Positions 42,341-50,588 are shown, counted from the stretch's first letter. The stretch: DNA of 64,000 bases from Natronorubrum tibetense GA33 (GCF_000383975.1 NZ_KB913017.1:62001-126000), one strand, 5' to 3'. The notes: generated from the letters alone by a model not told the origin. Numbers and translations: made by a program.

Positions 42341-43621
42341 TTACGACGTGACTTGTTCTTGAGGCGCGAATGCGCCAGTTTCCTTGTCAAACAGGAACGT
42401 CGATGGCTGTGCCAACCAGCCGTTACTCCTATCTCCCCCATCACAGGCAAGACTCGGAGATACTTTCTGTCGAATGTTCTCGGCACCGTTCACGTCCGCG
42501 TTTGCCGTCGTTCCGCACTCATCGCACACGTACAACCCGCGTTCGACGCGGTTTGCCTTCCGCGTACGACCACAGCACGAACACGACTTCGATGTATCGC
42601 GTTCGGACACCTGCTCAACCGAGATGCCCTCCATCTCGGCTTTGTAGGTGAGCAAGTCTGTGAAGCGGTCGAACGCCCACGAGTGCAGATCAAGGTTGCC
42701 GTGCTTGCCCCAGTTCTGCGACTCTTCGGTTTTATGTTCCTCGCGGACGCCGGAGAGGTCACCAACCACAATCGTTCCAACACACTCCTCAACACATCGC
42801 TGGACGACATGTTTCGAGAGCGTGTGGAAGTAGTGTGTGCGACGCTCCGAGTTCTTGTGGTTCAACCGTGTGGCTTGTTCGGAGTTCGACTCATCACACT
42901 GAGCGAGTCGCTTGCTGAAGTAGTAGTCGTCCTGCTTCAGACAGTTGAGCGGATACAGCTCGGCGTGGCCGTCCTCATAGGCGAGCGCGGCGAAGTTGCT
43001 GATCCCGAGATCAACACCGACGGTCTTCTCGCCGGGAGATTCGGCCACCTCGATCTCGACTTTGCACACGAAGTGTAGTTCCCACTCCTCGCCAATCCAG
43101 ACGGCCCGCACTTGCTGGACGTTCTCTACGGCAGAGAGGTCAACATCGGGCTGCGTCTGGTACTTACAGAGGATGAAGTCCGACCAGTAGTCCTTGAGGT
43201 TTGAGCCTTGGGAGAGTCGAACGCGGTTGTATTTAGTGTCAAGTTTGAAGCCAGCGGCTTTGAACGTCACCGTGCTTCGTGGGTGCTCGTCACCGTGTTT
43301 ACGGTAGCCGGGCGGGTTCGCTCTCTTATCTCCGTTGCGTCGTTTGCCGTACCAGCCGTTGAACGCCTCAGCGAGTTCTTGAAGGACTCGCTGACTTGAC
43401 TGAGAATGTAGGTCATCGTAGCGTTCGTGCGACTTCAGGTAAGTGGTGAGTTCGTTGTGGTTTGGAATGTGACCGCCCTCATCCCAGACCCGGCTGCACG
43501 TCCACCGTCCGACGTTCCAGAGTTTTGAGGCGGCAAACCCGAGGGCGTCAAGGTCGTCTTGCACCCGTGACTGGTTCCTGATGGAAGCAGTATAAGTTCG
43601 GGAGACGACCCGTTTCGCCAT
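42341..43621 (-). CDS. tnpB: TnpB-family RNA-guided nuclease-like protein
   Basis: A 426-residue TnpB (OrfB) protein. The RuvC-I aspartate is in VGVDLGISNF (Asp204) and the RuvC-III aspartate in NADVNGAENI (Asp376). A zinc finger lies between II and III: CSCC (347-350) and CDEC (366-369). In RuvC-II the usual Glu-Asp-Leu is VVGDLSG, with Gly287 where the catalytic glutamate is expected. A nearby Glu (340 in SERDTSKSC, or 294/295) could replace it, as in TnpB groups with rearranged active sites; otherwise the protein is inactive as a nuclease. It is full length, with no frameshift. Confidence 0.9.
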   Translation of the reverse strand: MAKRVVSRTYTASIRNQSRVQDDLDALGFAASKLWNVGRWTCSRVWDEGGHIPNHNELTTYLKSHERYDDLHSQSSQRVLQELAEAFNGWYGKRRNGDKRANPPGYRKHGDEHPRSTVTFKAAGFKLDTKYNRVRLSQGSNLKDYWSDFILCKYQTQPDVDLSAVENVQQVRAVWIGEEWELHFVCKVEIEVAESPGEKTVGVDLGISNFAALAYEDGHAELYPLNCLKQDDYYFSKRLAQCDESNSEQATRLNHKNSERRTHYFHTLSKHVVQRCVEECVGTIVVGDLSGVREEHKTEESQNWGKHGNLDLHSWAFDRFTDLLTYKAEMEGISVEQVSERDTSKSCSCCGRTRKANRVERGLYVCDECGTTANADVNGAENIRQKVSPSLACDGGDRSNGWLAQPSTFLFDKETGAFAPQEQVTS

Positions 43622-43995
43622 ACGTAATCTATGTAGACAAACCTACTTGAAGGTATGGATACGAGCGTGGAATATCCTGCCGTGCCATCGAACGGTAGAT
43701 TGTGTCAGAGGTGTTGGATTCATCCCCGCGCTAAAGCACGGGGCTTTCTCCTTGCACTTCCGTAAGCGAGTCTGCAACCGGGCGCAAGCGACGTCCGTCA
43801 GTGGACCACAACTGAAACGAACGAGAGTCGGACGAATCGGCTCACGCAGGTCGTCACTGTCGGATCGGATCTGCTCCGGGATGGACCGAGCGCGACACCA
43901 CTTCGTGAAACGTCGATTCGACGCTCGAGAGCCACCCCGCTGTTCGTTGCGTCTCCGCCCCAACGGATTTTACACACCGCGTGGCCAGTGTAGGT
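43622..43995. other. 374-base region: IS left end, then the upstream region of the hydrolase
   Basis: Bases 43622-43752 are the left end of the TnpB element, with a subterminal palindrome at 43724-43743 (GC-rich stem of eight pairs with one G-T, loop TAAA). From 43753 to 43995 I see no gene. An open frame starting in the element crosses into the hydrolase in another phase and is not protein-like. Confidence 0.5.
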
Positions 43996-44910
43996 ATGGC
44001 TTCGAGCACGTCAGCGCGCCTCGAGACGGCCGCGGAGCTCCCGTCGTCACTCGAGGCGGAATCGACCGTTCGAACCGTCAACGGGATCGAGTTGCACGTC
44101 GTTGCGGCCGGCGACGAAGCGGATCCGCTGGTCGTCTTGCTCCACGGCTTTCCGGAGTTCTGGTACGGCTGGCGACACCAGATCGAACCGCTCGTCGACG
44201 CCGGTTATCGCGTGCTCGTCCCCGACCAGCGGGGCTACAATCTAAGCGAGAAGCCCGACGGTGTCCGTCCGTACCGCACCCGGGAGTGCTCGCGAGATGT
44301 CGTCGAGTTGATCGCGAGCGAAGGTCGTGACGGCGCTCGCGTCGTCGGTCACGACTGGGGCGGCGCGGTGGCCTGGGATCTCGCGCTCCGACACCCCGAA
44401 GTCGTCGATCACCTCGCGATCGTCAACGCGCCCCATCCCGTCGTCTACCGCCATCACCTGCTCTCGAACCCGGAGCAGCTACGCCGAAGCTGGTACGCGT
44501 TTACGTTCCAGGTGCCGTGGCTCCCCGAACTCGCCTCCCGTGCTGGGAACTTCGCACTGCTCGAGCGGGCCCTCCGAGAGATGGCCGCACCGAATACGTT
44601 CACCGACACCGATCTCGACCGCTACCGCCGCGCCTGGCGGCAGGACGGGGCGCTCACGGCGATGCTCAACTGGTACCGGGCGGCCGCGCGATACCCGCCC
44701 ACGTTCCCCCGAGAACGAGTCGGTGTCCCGACGCTGATCGTCTGGGGCACGGACGACGTCGCGCTGACGACCGAACTGGCGATCGACGCCGACCAGTACT
44801 GCGACCGCAGTCGGCTCGAACTCCTCTCCGACACGAGCCACTGGGTTCAGCACGAGCGGCCGGAGCGGCTGACCGAACTGCTGCTCGAGTCGTTCGCGGA
44901 CGGTCCGTGA
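43996..44910 (+). CDS. alpha/beta hydrolase, epoxide-hydrolase-like
   Basis: A 304-residue enzyme. The oxyanion hole motif is LLHGFPEFWYGWRHQI, and the nucleophile elbow is VGHDWGGAVAW with an aspartate nucleophile, as in epoxide hydrolases and haloalkane dehalogenases. Catalytic acid and His are likely in WGTDDVAL and DTSHWVQHERPE. The HGFPEFWYGWR and NAPHP motifs favour soluble epoxide hydrolase over dehalogenase. An ATG at 43996 is chosen; a GTG five codons earlier is possible. It is cytoplasmic and lies alone beside the insertion sequence. Confidence 0.87.
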   Translation: MASSTSARLETAAELPSSLEAESTVRTVNGIELHVVAAGDEADPLVVLLHGFPEFWYGWRHQIEPLVDAGYRVLVPDQRGYNLSEKPDGVRPYRTRECSRDVVELIASEGRDGARVVGHDWGGAVAWDLALRHPEVVDHLAIVNAPHPVVYRHHLLSNPEQLRRSWYAFTFQVPWLPELASRAGNFALLERALREMAAPNTFTDTDLDRYRRAWRQDGALTAMLNWYRAAARYPPTFPRERVGVPTLIVWGTDDVALTTELAIDADQYCDRSRLELLSDTSHWVQHERPERLTELLLESFADGP

Positions 44911-44939
44911 GCTGACGGCCCCGGCTGGCCCTCCGGGTC

Positions 44940-45077
44940 TCAGTTCCGCCAGATGACCGTCAGGGCCTCGTCCTCGTCGCCGGTCTGCGTCCGGCTGCTC
45001 GAGGCGTCGTCGAACGGCCGGCCGTCGATCTCGCGGACGTCGAGCGTCGTCTCGGTGGCAGTGTGTTCGGGTGCCAT
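44940..45077 (-). CDS. 45-residue DUF2249-like remnant
   Basis: A short minus-strand gene encodes MAPEHTATETTLDVREIDGR followed by PFDD, a good match to the start of DUF2249 proteins (LDVREIDG.PF). After about residue 24, however, the usual helix and strands are missing, and the protein ends DEALTVIWRN. It looks like a DUF2249 gene shortened by internal deletion, or a decayed copy. DUF2249 genes commonly sit beside bat-type HTH regulators in haloarchaeal anaerobic or nitrogen-oxide gene regions, as here. Confidence 0.5.
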   Translation of the reverse strand: MAPEHTATETTLDVREIDGRPFDDASSSRTQTGDEDEALTVIWRN

Positions 45078-45183
45078 ATGCCGATAACCGGGGCGAACGA
45101 CGGAGGAGGTTCGGGCAAACCTGTTCGAACGTCTGCTATTCCCGCGGGCTGGGAACGGTCGCGGATATATTCGACGGCACGGG

Positions 45184-45189
45184 TATATA
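45184..45189 (+). promoter_or_regulatory. TATA box of the bat-type regulator
   Basis: TATATA at 45184-45189 is centred about 26 bases before the ATG at 45212, the leaderless-promoter spacing. Confidence 0.65.
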
Positions 45190-45211
45190 GTAACGAACGG
45201 AACACGTTCCT

Positions 45212-45886
45212 ATGGCCCAGGCGACACTCACAATCACGATGCCCGAACAGGTCTGGATTCAACAGCTCTCGACGGCGTATTCGACCGCGAGCTTTCGGGT
45301 GTTGGCCGCGGTCCCCGACTCCGAGACCGGCTTCGCCCTCGTCCGGATCGCCGGCCCGGAGGTCGCAGACATCGTCGAGGAGATGCGCGACCATCCCCAG
45401 ATTACCGAGCTCTCGCTCGCACAGTGGAGCGAGAACGAGGTGACCGTTCACTTCGAGACGACCGCCCCGCTGTTGCTTTTTTCCTCTCGGGAGTCAGGAA
45501 TGCCGATCGAACTTCCCGTCGAGATTGTCGACGGCGAGGCGACAGTCGAGGTGACTGGCTCGCGGAACCGGCTCGCCGAACTCGCCGAACAGCTCGAGGA
45601 GTTCGGGCTCCAGTACCGGATCGAACACGTCCGCGAGCGACTCCACGAGAGACAGTTGCTCTCGGACCGACAGCTCGAGGTCGTCGTCGCCGCCGTCGAG
45701 GAGGGCTACTACGACACGCCCCGACGCAGTTCACTGACGGAGCTCGCGGAGCACCTCGACATCGCGAAATCGACCTGCAGCGAGACGCTTCACCGGGCCG
45801 AAGAGGGGATCATCAAACGGTTCGTCGAGGATCTGCCAGGTGTCGATACTGAGGAGCGAGTCGAGGACCCGCTCGCGAGCAGTTGA
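45212..45886 (+). CDS. bat-type HTH transcriptional regulator (HTH_10 family)
   Basis: A 224-residue regulator with the haloarchaeal bacterio-opsin-activator layout. An N-terminal ligand-type domain (ATLTITMPEQVWIQQLSTAY...) is followed by the C-terminal HTH_10, LLSDRQLEVVVAAVEEGYYDTPRRSSLTELAEHLDIAKSTCSETLHRAEEGII (about residues 152-206). Relatives include DmsR, which controls DMSO/TMAO respiration, and NarO, which controls denitrification. NarO carries cysteines for an iron-sulfur centre that this protein lacks, apart from one Cys in the HTH. Its genomic place, upstream of the ferredoxin/NrfD module at 46645, makes it a candidate regulator of that module. Confidence 0.85.
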   Translation: MAQATLTITMPEQVWIQQLSTAYSTASFRVLAAVPDSETGFALVRIAGPEVADIVEEMRDHPQITELSLAQWSENEVTVHFETTAPLLLFSSRESGMPIELPVEIVDGEATVEVTGSRNRLAELAEQLEEFGLQYRIEHVRERLHERQLLSDRQLEVVVAAVEEGYYDTPRRSSLTELAEHLDIAKSTCSETLHRAEEGIIKRFVEDLPGVDTEERVEDPLASS

Positions 45887-46213
45887 TCAGTCGGCTCGCT
45901 GCGCCAACACGAGCAGTGCCGTCGTGTCCGCCTGTGCTTTTGGAGAGATTTCCTGTGCCCCGTCGAATCTGACGACGTCACCCTCTCGAACGTCGTACTC
46001 GTCGTTGCCGAGTGACACCGTGAGGTGACCCTCGAGGACGTGGAGGACGAGTTCTCGATCGGGATGTTGATGTGCCGGAATCCGTTCACCGTCGGCCAGC
46101 GCGAGTCGAATCGTCTGCGGTTCGCCGTCGAATAGGTGTGCGTGTGGGGTTTCCTCGAGCGCCTCGAGACGGCGTTGTTCCGTCGGTGTCGGCGGTTGAT
46201 CGGAATCAGTCAT
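45887..46213 (-). CDS. cupin-domain protein
   Basis: A 108-residue single cupin. Its first conserved motif is IPAHQHPDRELVLHVLEG (His-x-His and Glu ligands) and the second is YDVREGDVVRFDG. It ends LLVLAQRAD. The metal-binding histidines are present, so it likely binds a metal and a small molecule, as a sensor or enzyme. The gene's stop abuts that of the bat-type regulator, with the two genes convergent. No substrate can be named. Confidence 0.85.
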   Translation of the reverse strand: MTDSDQPPTPTEQRRLEALEETPHAHLFDGEPQTIRLALADGERIPAHQHPDRELVLHVLEGHLTVSLGNDEYDVREGDVVRFDGAQEISPKAQADTTALLVLAQRAD

Positions 46214-46644
46214 ACTCGACCCTCGGCGTTCCTCGACCGTAGGTACCGGCCCGAATCAGTTCGGTTCCTGCCGGTCTCGTCGCCGTATGCACGCCAGCTG
46301 CGGACGCGAGTTCGGTAGCTAGTTCGTCGGTGACATGTACCTCACGACGAGCGTTCAAAAACCGCTATACTTTTTATTATCGTTCCAGCGCGACTATTTC
46401 TCGCTCGCGGTGACTGTGCTCAATCTGCTATACCTGACAGCACAGGTAGTGTCTATTATGCGCCCCTTAAATATAGACGAACATATTCGCATCAATTCTC
46501 ATTTCGTGGAAATCGGCTCTACACTTGAACGTTATCTAGTTATGAGTGCGGTACAGAGGATCCATAGATGACCGTATTCAACTGCGTGTCGGCGTGTAAT
46601 TACTTCGCATCGAGCGGATTCTCGTCTCGAGGTGTTCGATCGGA
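46214..46644. other. 431-base upstream region of the ferredoxin module, with promoter-like elements
   Basis: The region is AT-rich from about 46360 to 46560. A good TATA-like element lies at 46464-46476 (CCCTTAAATATAG), followed by a short inverted motif CGAACATATTCG that could be an operator. From there the distance to the ATG at 46645 is about 170 bases, implying a long leader if it is the promoter. A 78-codon plus-strand frame at 46335-46571 has no acidic bias and is not called. Confidence 0.45.
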
Positions 46645-48387
46645 ATGAGCACGGACGACGAATCTTTCCACCCGCTCGGCCAAGAGTGGGAAACTGAACT
46701 AGAGGGGATGCTCGACGAGACCGAGTACGATTCTGATCTCGGTATGCAGATGGCCCAGGACGCGATGCGGGTCACCAAGGGCGAACTCTCGGAAGCCGAA
46801 TTCCACGAGAAGTATCACGACGATGTGATGGACGAGTTCGGCGTCGACGACCGCCCGACTGAAGCTGCCTACGAGCAGTCTCAGGAGGAGTCGAGTGGCG
46901 CCATGGGCCGGATGCTTTCGGCCTTCGACGGCGACGGTGACGAGAGTCGCCGCGACGTCATGAAGAAGATGGGCGTCGGTGCAGCGGCCGTCGGACTCGG
47001 TGCGTGGGGCACCGTCGACGACAGCCAACCAAGTCTCGGTATCTCTCAGGAAGGTGACAACGACGAGGGAGACGGCGATTTCCAGTGGGGGATGGCCATC
47101 GACCTCGAGCGGTGTGACGGCTGTCTCTCCTGCGTCGAAGCCTGCGCCGAGGAGAACAACCTCGACCAGGGTGTTAACTGGATGTACGTCCTCGAGTACG
47201 ACGAACCCAGAGAGGGCACCCCCGAGAACAGCCGTAACCGGCTCGTTCGACCGTGTCAGCACTGTACCGACGCGCCCTGTGAGAAGGTCTGTCCGACGAC
47301 GGCCCGACACACTCGGGACTCGGACGGCCTCGTCCTGACAGACTACGACGTCTGTATCGGTTGCCGATACTGTCAGGTTGCCTGTCCGTACGGCGTCAAT
47401 TACTTCCAGTGGGACGAACCGGATATCACGACCGACGAGATCGCCGAGCAGGCTGACGACATGGGCATGGGCGGCGACCACATGGTCGACGAACGTGACC
47501 GCTGGGTCGACAGCCGCGCCCCGCGGGGCACGATGAGCAAGTGTACGATGTGCCCGACCCGGCAGGACGCCGGTATGGGCGACGACAGAGTCGGCACGAC
47601 GGCCTGTCAGGAGGCCTGTCCGCCGGATGCGATCAACTTCGGGAACATGCGCGACGACACCAGCGACCCGCAGGTCTACGCGTCGAACCCGAGCCGCGGT
47701 CGCACGCTGTCGCTGCTCTCCGTCGGCGATGAATTCACCGAATCCCTCGAAGAGGATCTCGACGGCGAGGACGACGACCTCGAATCCGTCCTCGACGCGA
47801 CCAGTCTGGACGAGGATACCCTCGGACTGCTGCTCGCGATCGAGATTACCGCCGAAACCGAGATGGCCGCCGGCGATGGCACCATCGCCGGCTACGAGGA
47901 AGACGTTCAGAACGCCCTCGAGGTGCTTTCGGATCACGGACTCGACCTCGAAAGCGAAGAAGTACTCTCGGAACTCGGTCTCGCCGATGCACCCGGCGAA
48001 ACCGAACTCGACGACGAGGACGAGAACGGCGACGACGAGAACGGTGAGGAAGAGGAGAACGGTGAAGAAGACGAAGAGGAGGACGAAGACGAGTTCGACG
48101 GCCCGGACGTCGACGCCGCACAGAACCTCCTCGAGGCGTTCGCCGGCGTGCCGTCGTCGAACTTCCGACTGCTAGAGGATATGGGGACCAACCCGAACGT
48201 CGTCTACCTCGGCAACGAGCCCGGTCCGAACGCCGAACAGCGTGAGCCGACCGGTTCGGGAGTCGCCTACGAGAACATCTCCTACCAGCGCGCGGACGGC
48301 GACCGCGTGCAACTCGTCGACAACCGCAAGGACGTACTCGACGAGAAGACCGTCGGTGACACGGGACTGAACCTCGGAGGGTGGTAA
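46645..48387 (+). CDS. four-cluster ferredoxin subunit of a membrane redox complex (DmsB/PsrB-like)
   Basis: A 580-residue protein. About 100 residues of soluble N-terminus come first (GELSEAEFHEKYHDDVMDEFG), then a twin-arginine motif SRRDVMKKMG with a hydrophobic part. Four [4Fe-4S] cysteine groups follow: C157-C167 (CDGCLSCVEAC), C204-C216 (CQHCTDAPCEKVC), C237-C247 (CIGCRYCQVAC), and CTMC with CQEAC near 307-340. This is the pattern of DmsB/PsrB/TtrB subunits that carry electrons between a molybdo-enzyme and a membrane quinone subunit. A C-terminal domain with a Glu/Asp-rich stretch is added, which is unusual. It leads an operon with an NrfD-like subunit three bases on. Confidence 0.87.
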   Translation: MSTDDESFHPLGQEWETELEGMLDETEYDSDLGMQMAQDAMRVTKGELSEAEFHEKYHDDVMDEFGVDDRPTEAAYEQSQEESSGAMGRMLSAFDGDGDESRRDVMKKMGVGAAAVGLGAWGTVDDSQPSLGISQEGDNDEGDGDFQWGMAIDLERCDGCLSCVEACAEENNLDQGVNWMYVLEYDEPREGTPENSRNRLVRPCQHCTDAPCEKVCPTTARHTRDSDGLVLTDYDVCIGCRYCQVACPYGVNYFQWDEPDITTDEIAEQADDMGMGGDHMVDERDRWVDSRAPRGTMSKCTMCPTRQDAGMGDDRVGTTACQEACPPDAINFGNMRDDTSDPQVYASNPSRGRTLSLLSVGDEFTESLEEDLDGEDDDLESVLDATSLDEDTLGLLLAIEITAETEMAAGDGTIAGYEEDVQNALEVLSDHGLDLESEEVLSELGLADAPGETELDDEDENGDDENGEEEENGEEDEEEDEDEFDGPDVDAAQNLLEAFAGVPSSNFRLLEDMGTNPNVVYLGNEPGPNAEQREPTGSGVAYENISYQRADGDRVQLVDNRKDVLDEKTVGDTGLNLGGW

Positions 48388-48389
48388 CG

Positions 48390-49754
48390 ATGAGTACGAA
48401 ATCACCAACCGAAGCCGACATCCTTCGCCCAGTTAACAATGTCTCGAAACAGTACTTCATCCTGTTCGGGATCTGCGCACTGGCGCTCGGGGCCTTCCTC
48501 GTCGGCTGGATGTACCAGCTGGCCGAAGGGATGGCCGTCACCGGACTCTCCGACTGGGGGAGCGGTGGCGGTGTGACCTGGGGGCTGTACATCGGCGCGT
48601 TCATCTGGTGGGTCGGGATCGCTCACGGCGGGATCATCCTCTCCGCCGCGGTCCGACTGCTCGGCATGGATCGATACATGCCGGTCGCCCGCCTCGCAGA
48701 ACTGCTGACCATTGCCGGTCTCTCCGCGGCCGGCTTCTACATTCTGGTCCACATGGGCCGTCCGGACCGGATGGTCACGAGCGTGCTGGGACACTACCAC
48801 ATCACGGTGAACAATTCGCCGCTGGTGTGGGACGTGACCGTCATCACGGCCTACTTCGTGCTGACGGCGACCTACCTCGCACTGACGCTTCGGTACGACA
48901 TTACGCGTCTCCGTGACGATCTGCCCGGCTACTTCTCGCCCGTCTACAACGTCCTGACCCTCGGCTACACCGAGGACGAGGACGAAATCGTCGAGCGGAT
49001 GGTCTGGTGGCTCGCACTCGCGATCATCATCATGGCCCCGCTCCTGCTTCACGGCGGTGTGATTCCGTGGCTGTTCGCGGTGCTTCCCGGCATGCCGGCC
49101 TGGTTCAGCGCAGTACAGGGACCACAGTTCCTGACGATCGCGCTTACTTCGGCCATCAGCGGCGTCATTATCGTCGCCTACGCGTTCCGTCGTGCGTACG
49201 ACTGGGATCACATCATGACTGACGACGTTTTCCGCGGGCTGCTCCTGTGGCTCGGCTTCTTCTCTCTCCTCTTCCTCTGGCTGCAGCTCCAACAGAACGT
49301 TGTCGGACTGTTCGCTGCACCGGTGAGCACGGAGGTCGCACAGGAAGCGACGATCACACACCCGATCTACATAACCGCGATGACCCTGGTCTTCGCGACG
49401 CTTGCGTACATCTTCGCACAGACGATTCGTCCGTCGCTCTTTAGCAAGGGACGAGCCATCGTCGCGGCGCTGGCGGTGCTGTTCGCGACGCTCATCGAGA
49501 AACTGATCTTCGTCGTCGAAGGATTCCTCCACCCCGAGTTCGAGATCTACGCGGCGACGCCCGGGGCGTACTTCCCGAGCGCCATCGAACTGCTCTCGCT
49601 GGTCGGAACGATCGGGATGGTCGTCCTGATCTTCCTCGTCGTCTCGAAGGTCGTTCCGGTCGTCGAACTCCACGCGGTCGAACACCTTCGCGGCGACCAC
49701 GCGCACGGACACGAAGAAGATGAAACGACGACTGAATCAGAGGTGAAAGCATGA
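48390..49754 (+). CDS. NrfD-like membrane quinone subunit
   Basis: A 454-residue protein with about ten hydrophobic helices, for example FILFGICALALGAFLVGWMY, LYIGAFIWWVGIAHGGIILS and FRGLLLWLGFFSLLFLWLQL. It matches the NrfD/PsrC/ActC family that exchanges electrons with menaquinone on the membrane. Charged residues within helices (such as in VGIAHGGIIL) are typical. The ATG at 48390, two bases after the ferredoxin stop, is chosen over a GTG three codons earlier. The C-terminus is His/Glu rich. No catalytic molybdopterin subunit lies beside it. Confidence 0.88.
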   Translation: MSTKSPTEADILRPVNNVSKQYFILFGICALALGAFLVGWMYQLAEGMAVTGLSDWGSGGGVTWGLYIGAFIWWVGIAHGGIILSAAVRLLGMDRYMPVARLAELLTIAGLSAAGFYILVHMGRPDRMVTSVLGHYHITVNNSPLVWDVTVITAYFVLTATYLALTLRYDITRLRDDLPGYFSPVYNVLTLGYTEDEDEIVERMVWWLALAIIIMAPLLLHGGVIPWLFAVLPGMPAWFSAVQGPQFLTIALTSAISGVIIVAYAFRRAYDWDHIMTDDVFRGLLLWLGFFSLLFLWLQLQQNVVGLFAAPVSTEVAQEATITHPIYITAMTLVFATLAYIFAQTIRPSLFSKGRAIVAALAVLFATLIEKLIFVVEGFLHPEFEIYAATPGAYFPSAIELLSLVGTIGMVVLIFLVVSKVVPVVELHAVEHLRGDHAHGHEEDETTTESEVKA

Positions 49755-50086
49755 GTACCATCGCCGCACTCGCGGAACCGCTCTACCACGGCTACAGTGG
49801 CACCGACGGCGTTACCGGATTCCCCAACATCGGAACCTACCTGATCTTCGGTGTCGTCCTGGTTCCGATCTACATCATGGTCGTCTCCTGGTTCGCCGGC
49901 ACACCCCGCGACACGAAGACCGGGATGCTCGGCGTCTCCTACCTCGTTGCCATCACGGCGCAGATGTGGATCGGGATGTTCATCCTGACCATCATCATCG
50001 GCTTCGTGTTCTACGGCGGTCTGCCGGAGCCACTCGGCTCCCCCGGCCCCACTGGCGACATCCCGATCTTCGGGTTCCTGTTCTAA
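49751..50086 (+). CDS. small membrane protein of the redox module, copy 1
   Basis: A 111-residue protein overlapping the end of the NrfD-like gene by four bases (ATGA). It has two helices (IGTYLIFGVVLVPIYIMVVSW and MWIGMFILTIIIGFVFYGG) connected by the motif GTPRDTKTGMLGVSYL. It shares about half its residues with the next gene (50301-50588). Small subunits like this are found beside NrfD-type quinone modules in haloarchaea, but I know no function for this family. Confidence 0.82.
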   Translation: MSTIAALAEPLYHGYSGTDGVTGFPNIGTYLIFGVVLVPIYIMVVSWFAGTPRDTKTGMLGVSYLVAITAQMWIGMFILTIIIGFVFYGGLPEPLGSPGPTGDIPIFGFLF

Positions 50087-50090
50087 CCCG

Positions 50091-50140
50091 ATCGGTCGAA
50101 CCGATTTCTGGGTTTTTCGTCTCGGTTTTTGACGATTTTT
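50091..50140 (+). terminator. hairpin and T-run terminator between the small membrane genes
   Basis: A perfect stem ATCGGT/ACCGAT (50091-50096 and 50100-50105, loop CGA) begins four bases after the stop and is followed by three T-runs at 50113-50117, 50126-50130 and 50136-50140. This should end or weaken the transcript before the second small gene. Confidence 0.7.
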
Positions 50141-50300
50141 GCTGGCAGCTCTGATCGCCGATAAGGGCGTGCGTTTATAGGCAGATGCCTCGTTCTCGAG
50201 CGGGCTTCGCCAACCGTTCGACGGTGACTACGGCCTGCCGTTATGAGACCCATGCACAGTCAGGGGAAACCACGACCCCAACGGGTGGTCAAACACACTT

Positions 50301-50588
50301 ATGACACTCATTGACATTCTGTCGGCGGTCCTCTATCACGGCTACGAGGCGAACGAAGGGTGGACCGGGTTTCCAAACGAGGGAACCTACATTATCTTCG
50401 GAATCGTCCTGCTCCCGATCTACGTCATGCTCATCGCATGGTTCGCCGGTGAGCCGCGTGATACGAAGACCGGACTGCTCGGGGTCACCTATCTCGTCGG
50501 CATCGCGACCAGCATGTGGGTCTCCATGCTCATCATGACGGTCCTGATCGGGATCATCTTCTACGGGCAGGCGCCCAGTCTCTCCTGA
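50301..50588 (+). CDS. small membrane protein of the redox module, copy 2
   Basis: A 95-residue paralogue of the gene at 49751. Both share YHGY....GxTGFPNxGTY, WFAGxPRDTKTGxLGVxYLV and the last helix ending FYG. It stands after a terminator and a 160-base gap with a TATA-like TTTATAG near 50174-50180, so it may be expressed on its own. It probably forms an alternative or second copy of the small subunit. Confidence 0.82.
   Translation: MTLIDILSAVLYHGYEANEGWTGFPNEGTYIIFGIVLLPIYVMLIAWFAGEPRDTKTGLLGVTYLVGIATSMWVSMLIMTVLIGIIFYGQAPSLS

Larger units (their letters stand above)
42217..43752 (-). mobile_element. IS1341-type (IS200/IS605 family) TnpB-only element
   Basis: The element contains one gene (TnpB) with no TnpA. 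Its edges are marked by imperfect palindromes: CATCCTCCCCGCCCTGAAGGGG from 42218 and CCCCGCGC..GCACGGGG at 43724-43743, followed by the motif CTTTCTCC. Such subterminal palindromes in place of terminal inverted repeats are the mark of IS200/IS605 elements, which move as single strands and make no target duplication. The edges are estimates within a few bases. Confidence 0.75.

Noticed and set aside
43647-44330. 227-codon plus-strand frame running from the insertion sequence into the hydrolase
   Set aside because: It spans the element edge and runs in the wrong phase over a clear alpha/beta hydrolase.
46335-46571. 78-codon plus-strand frame upstream of the ferredoxin gene
   Set aside because: It lies in an AT-rich promoter region, lacks acidic haloarchaeal bias and has no domain or ribosome-binding context. 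A regulatory region is the simpler reading.
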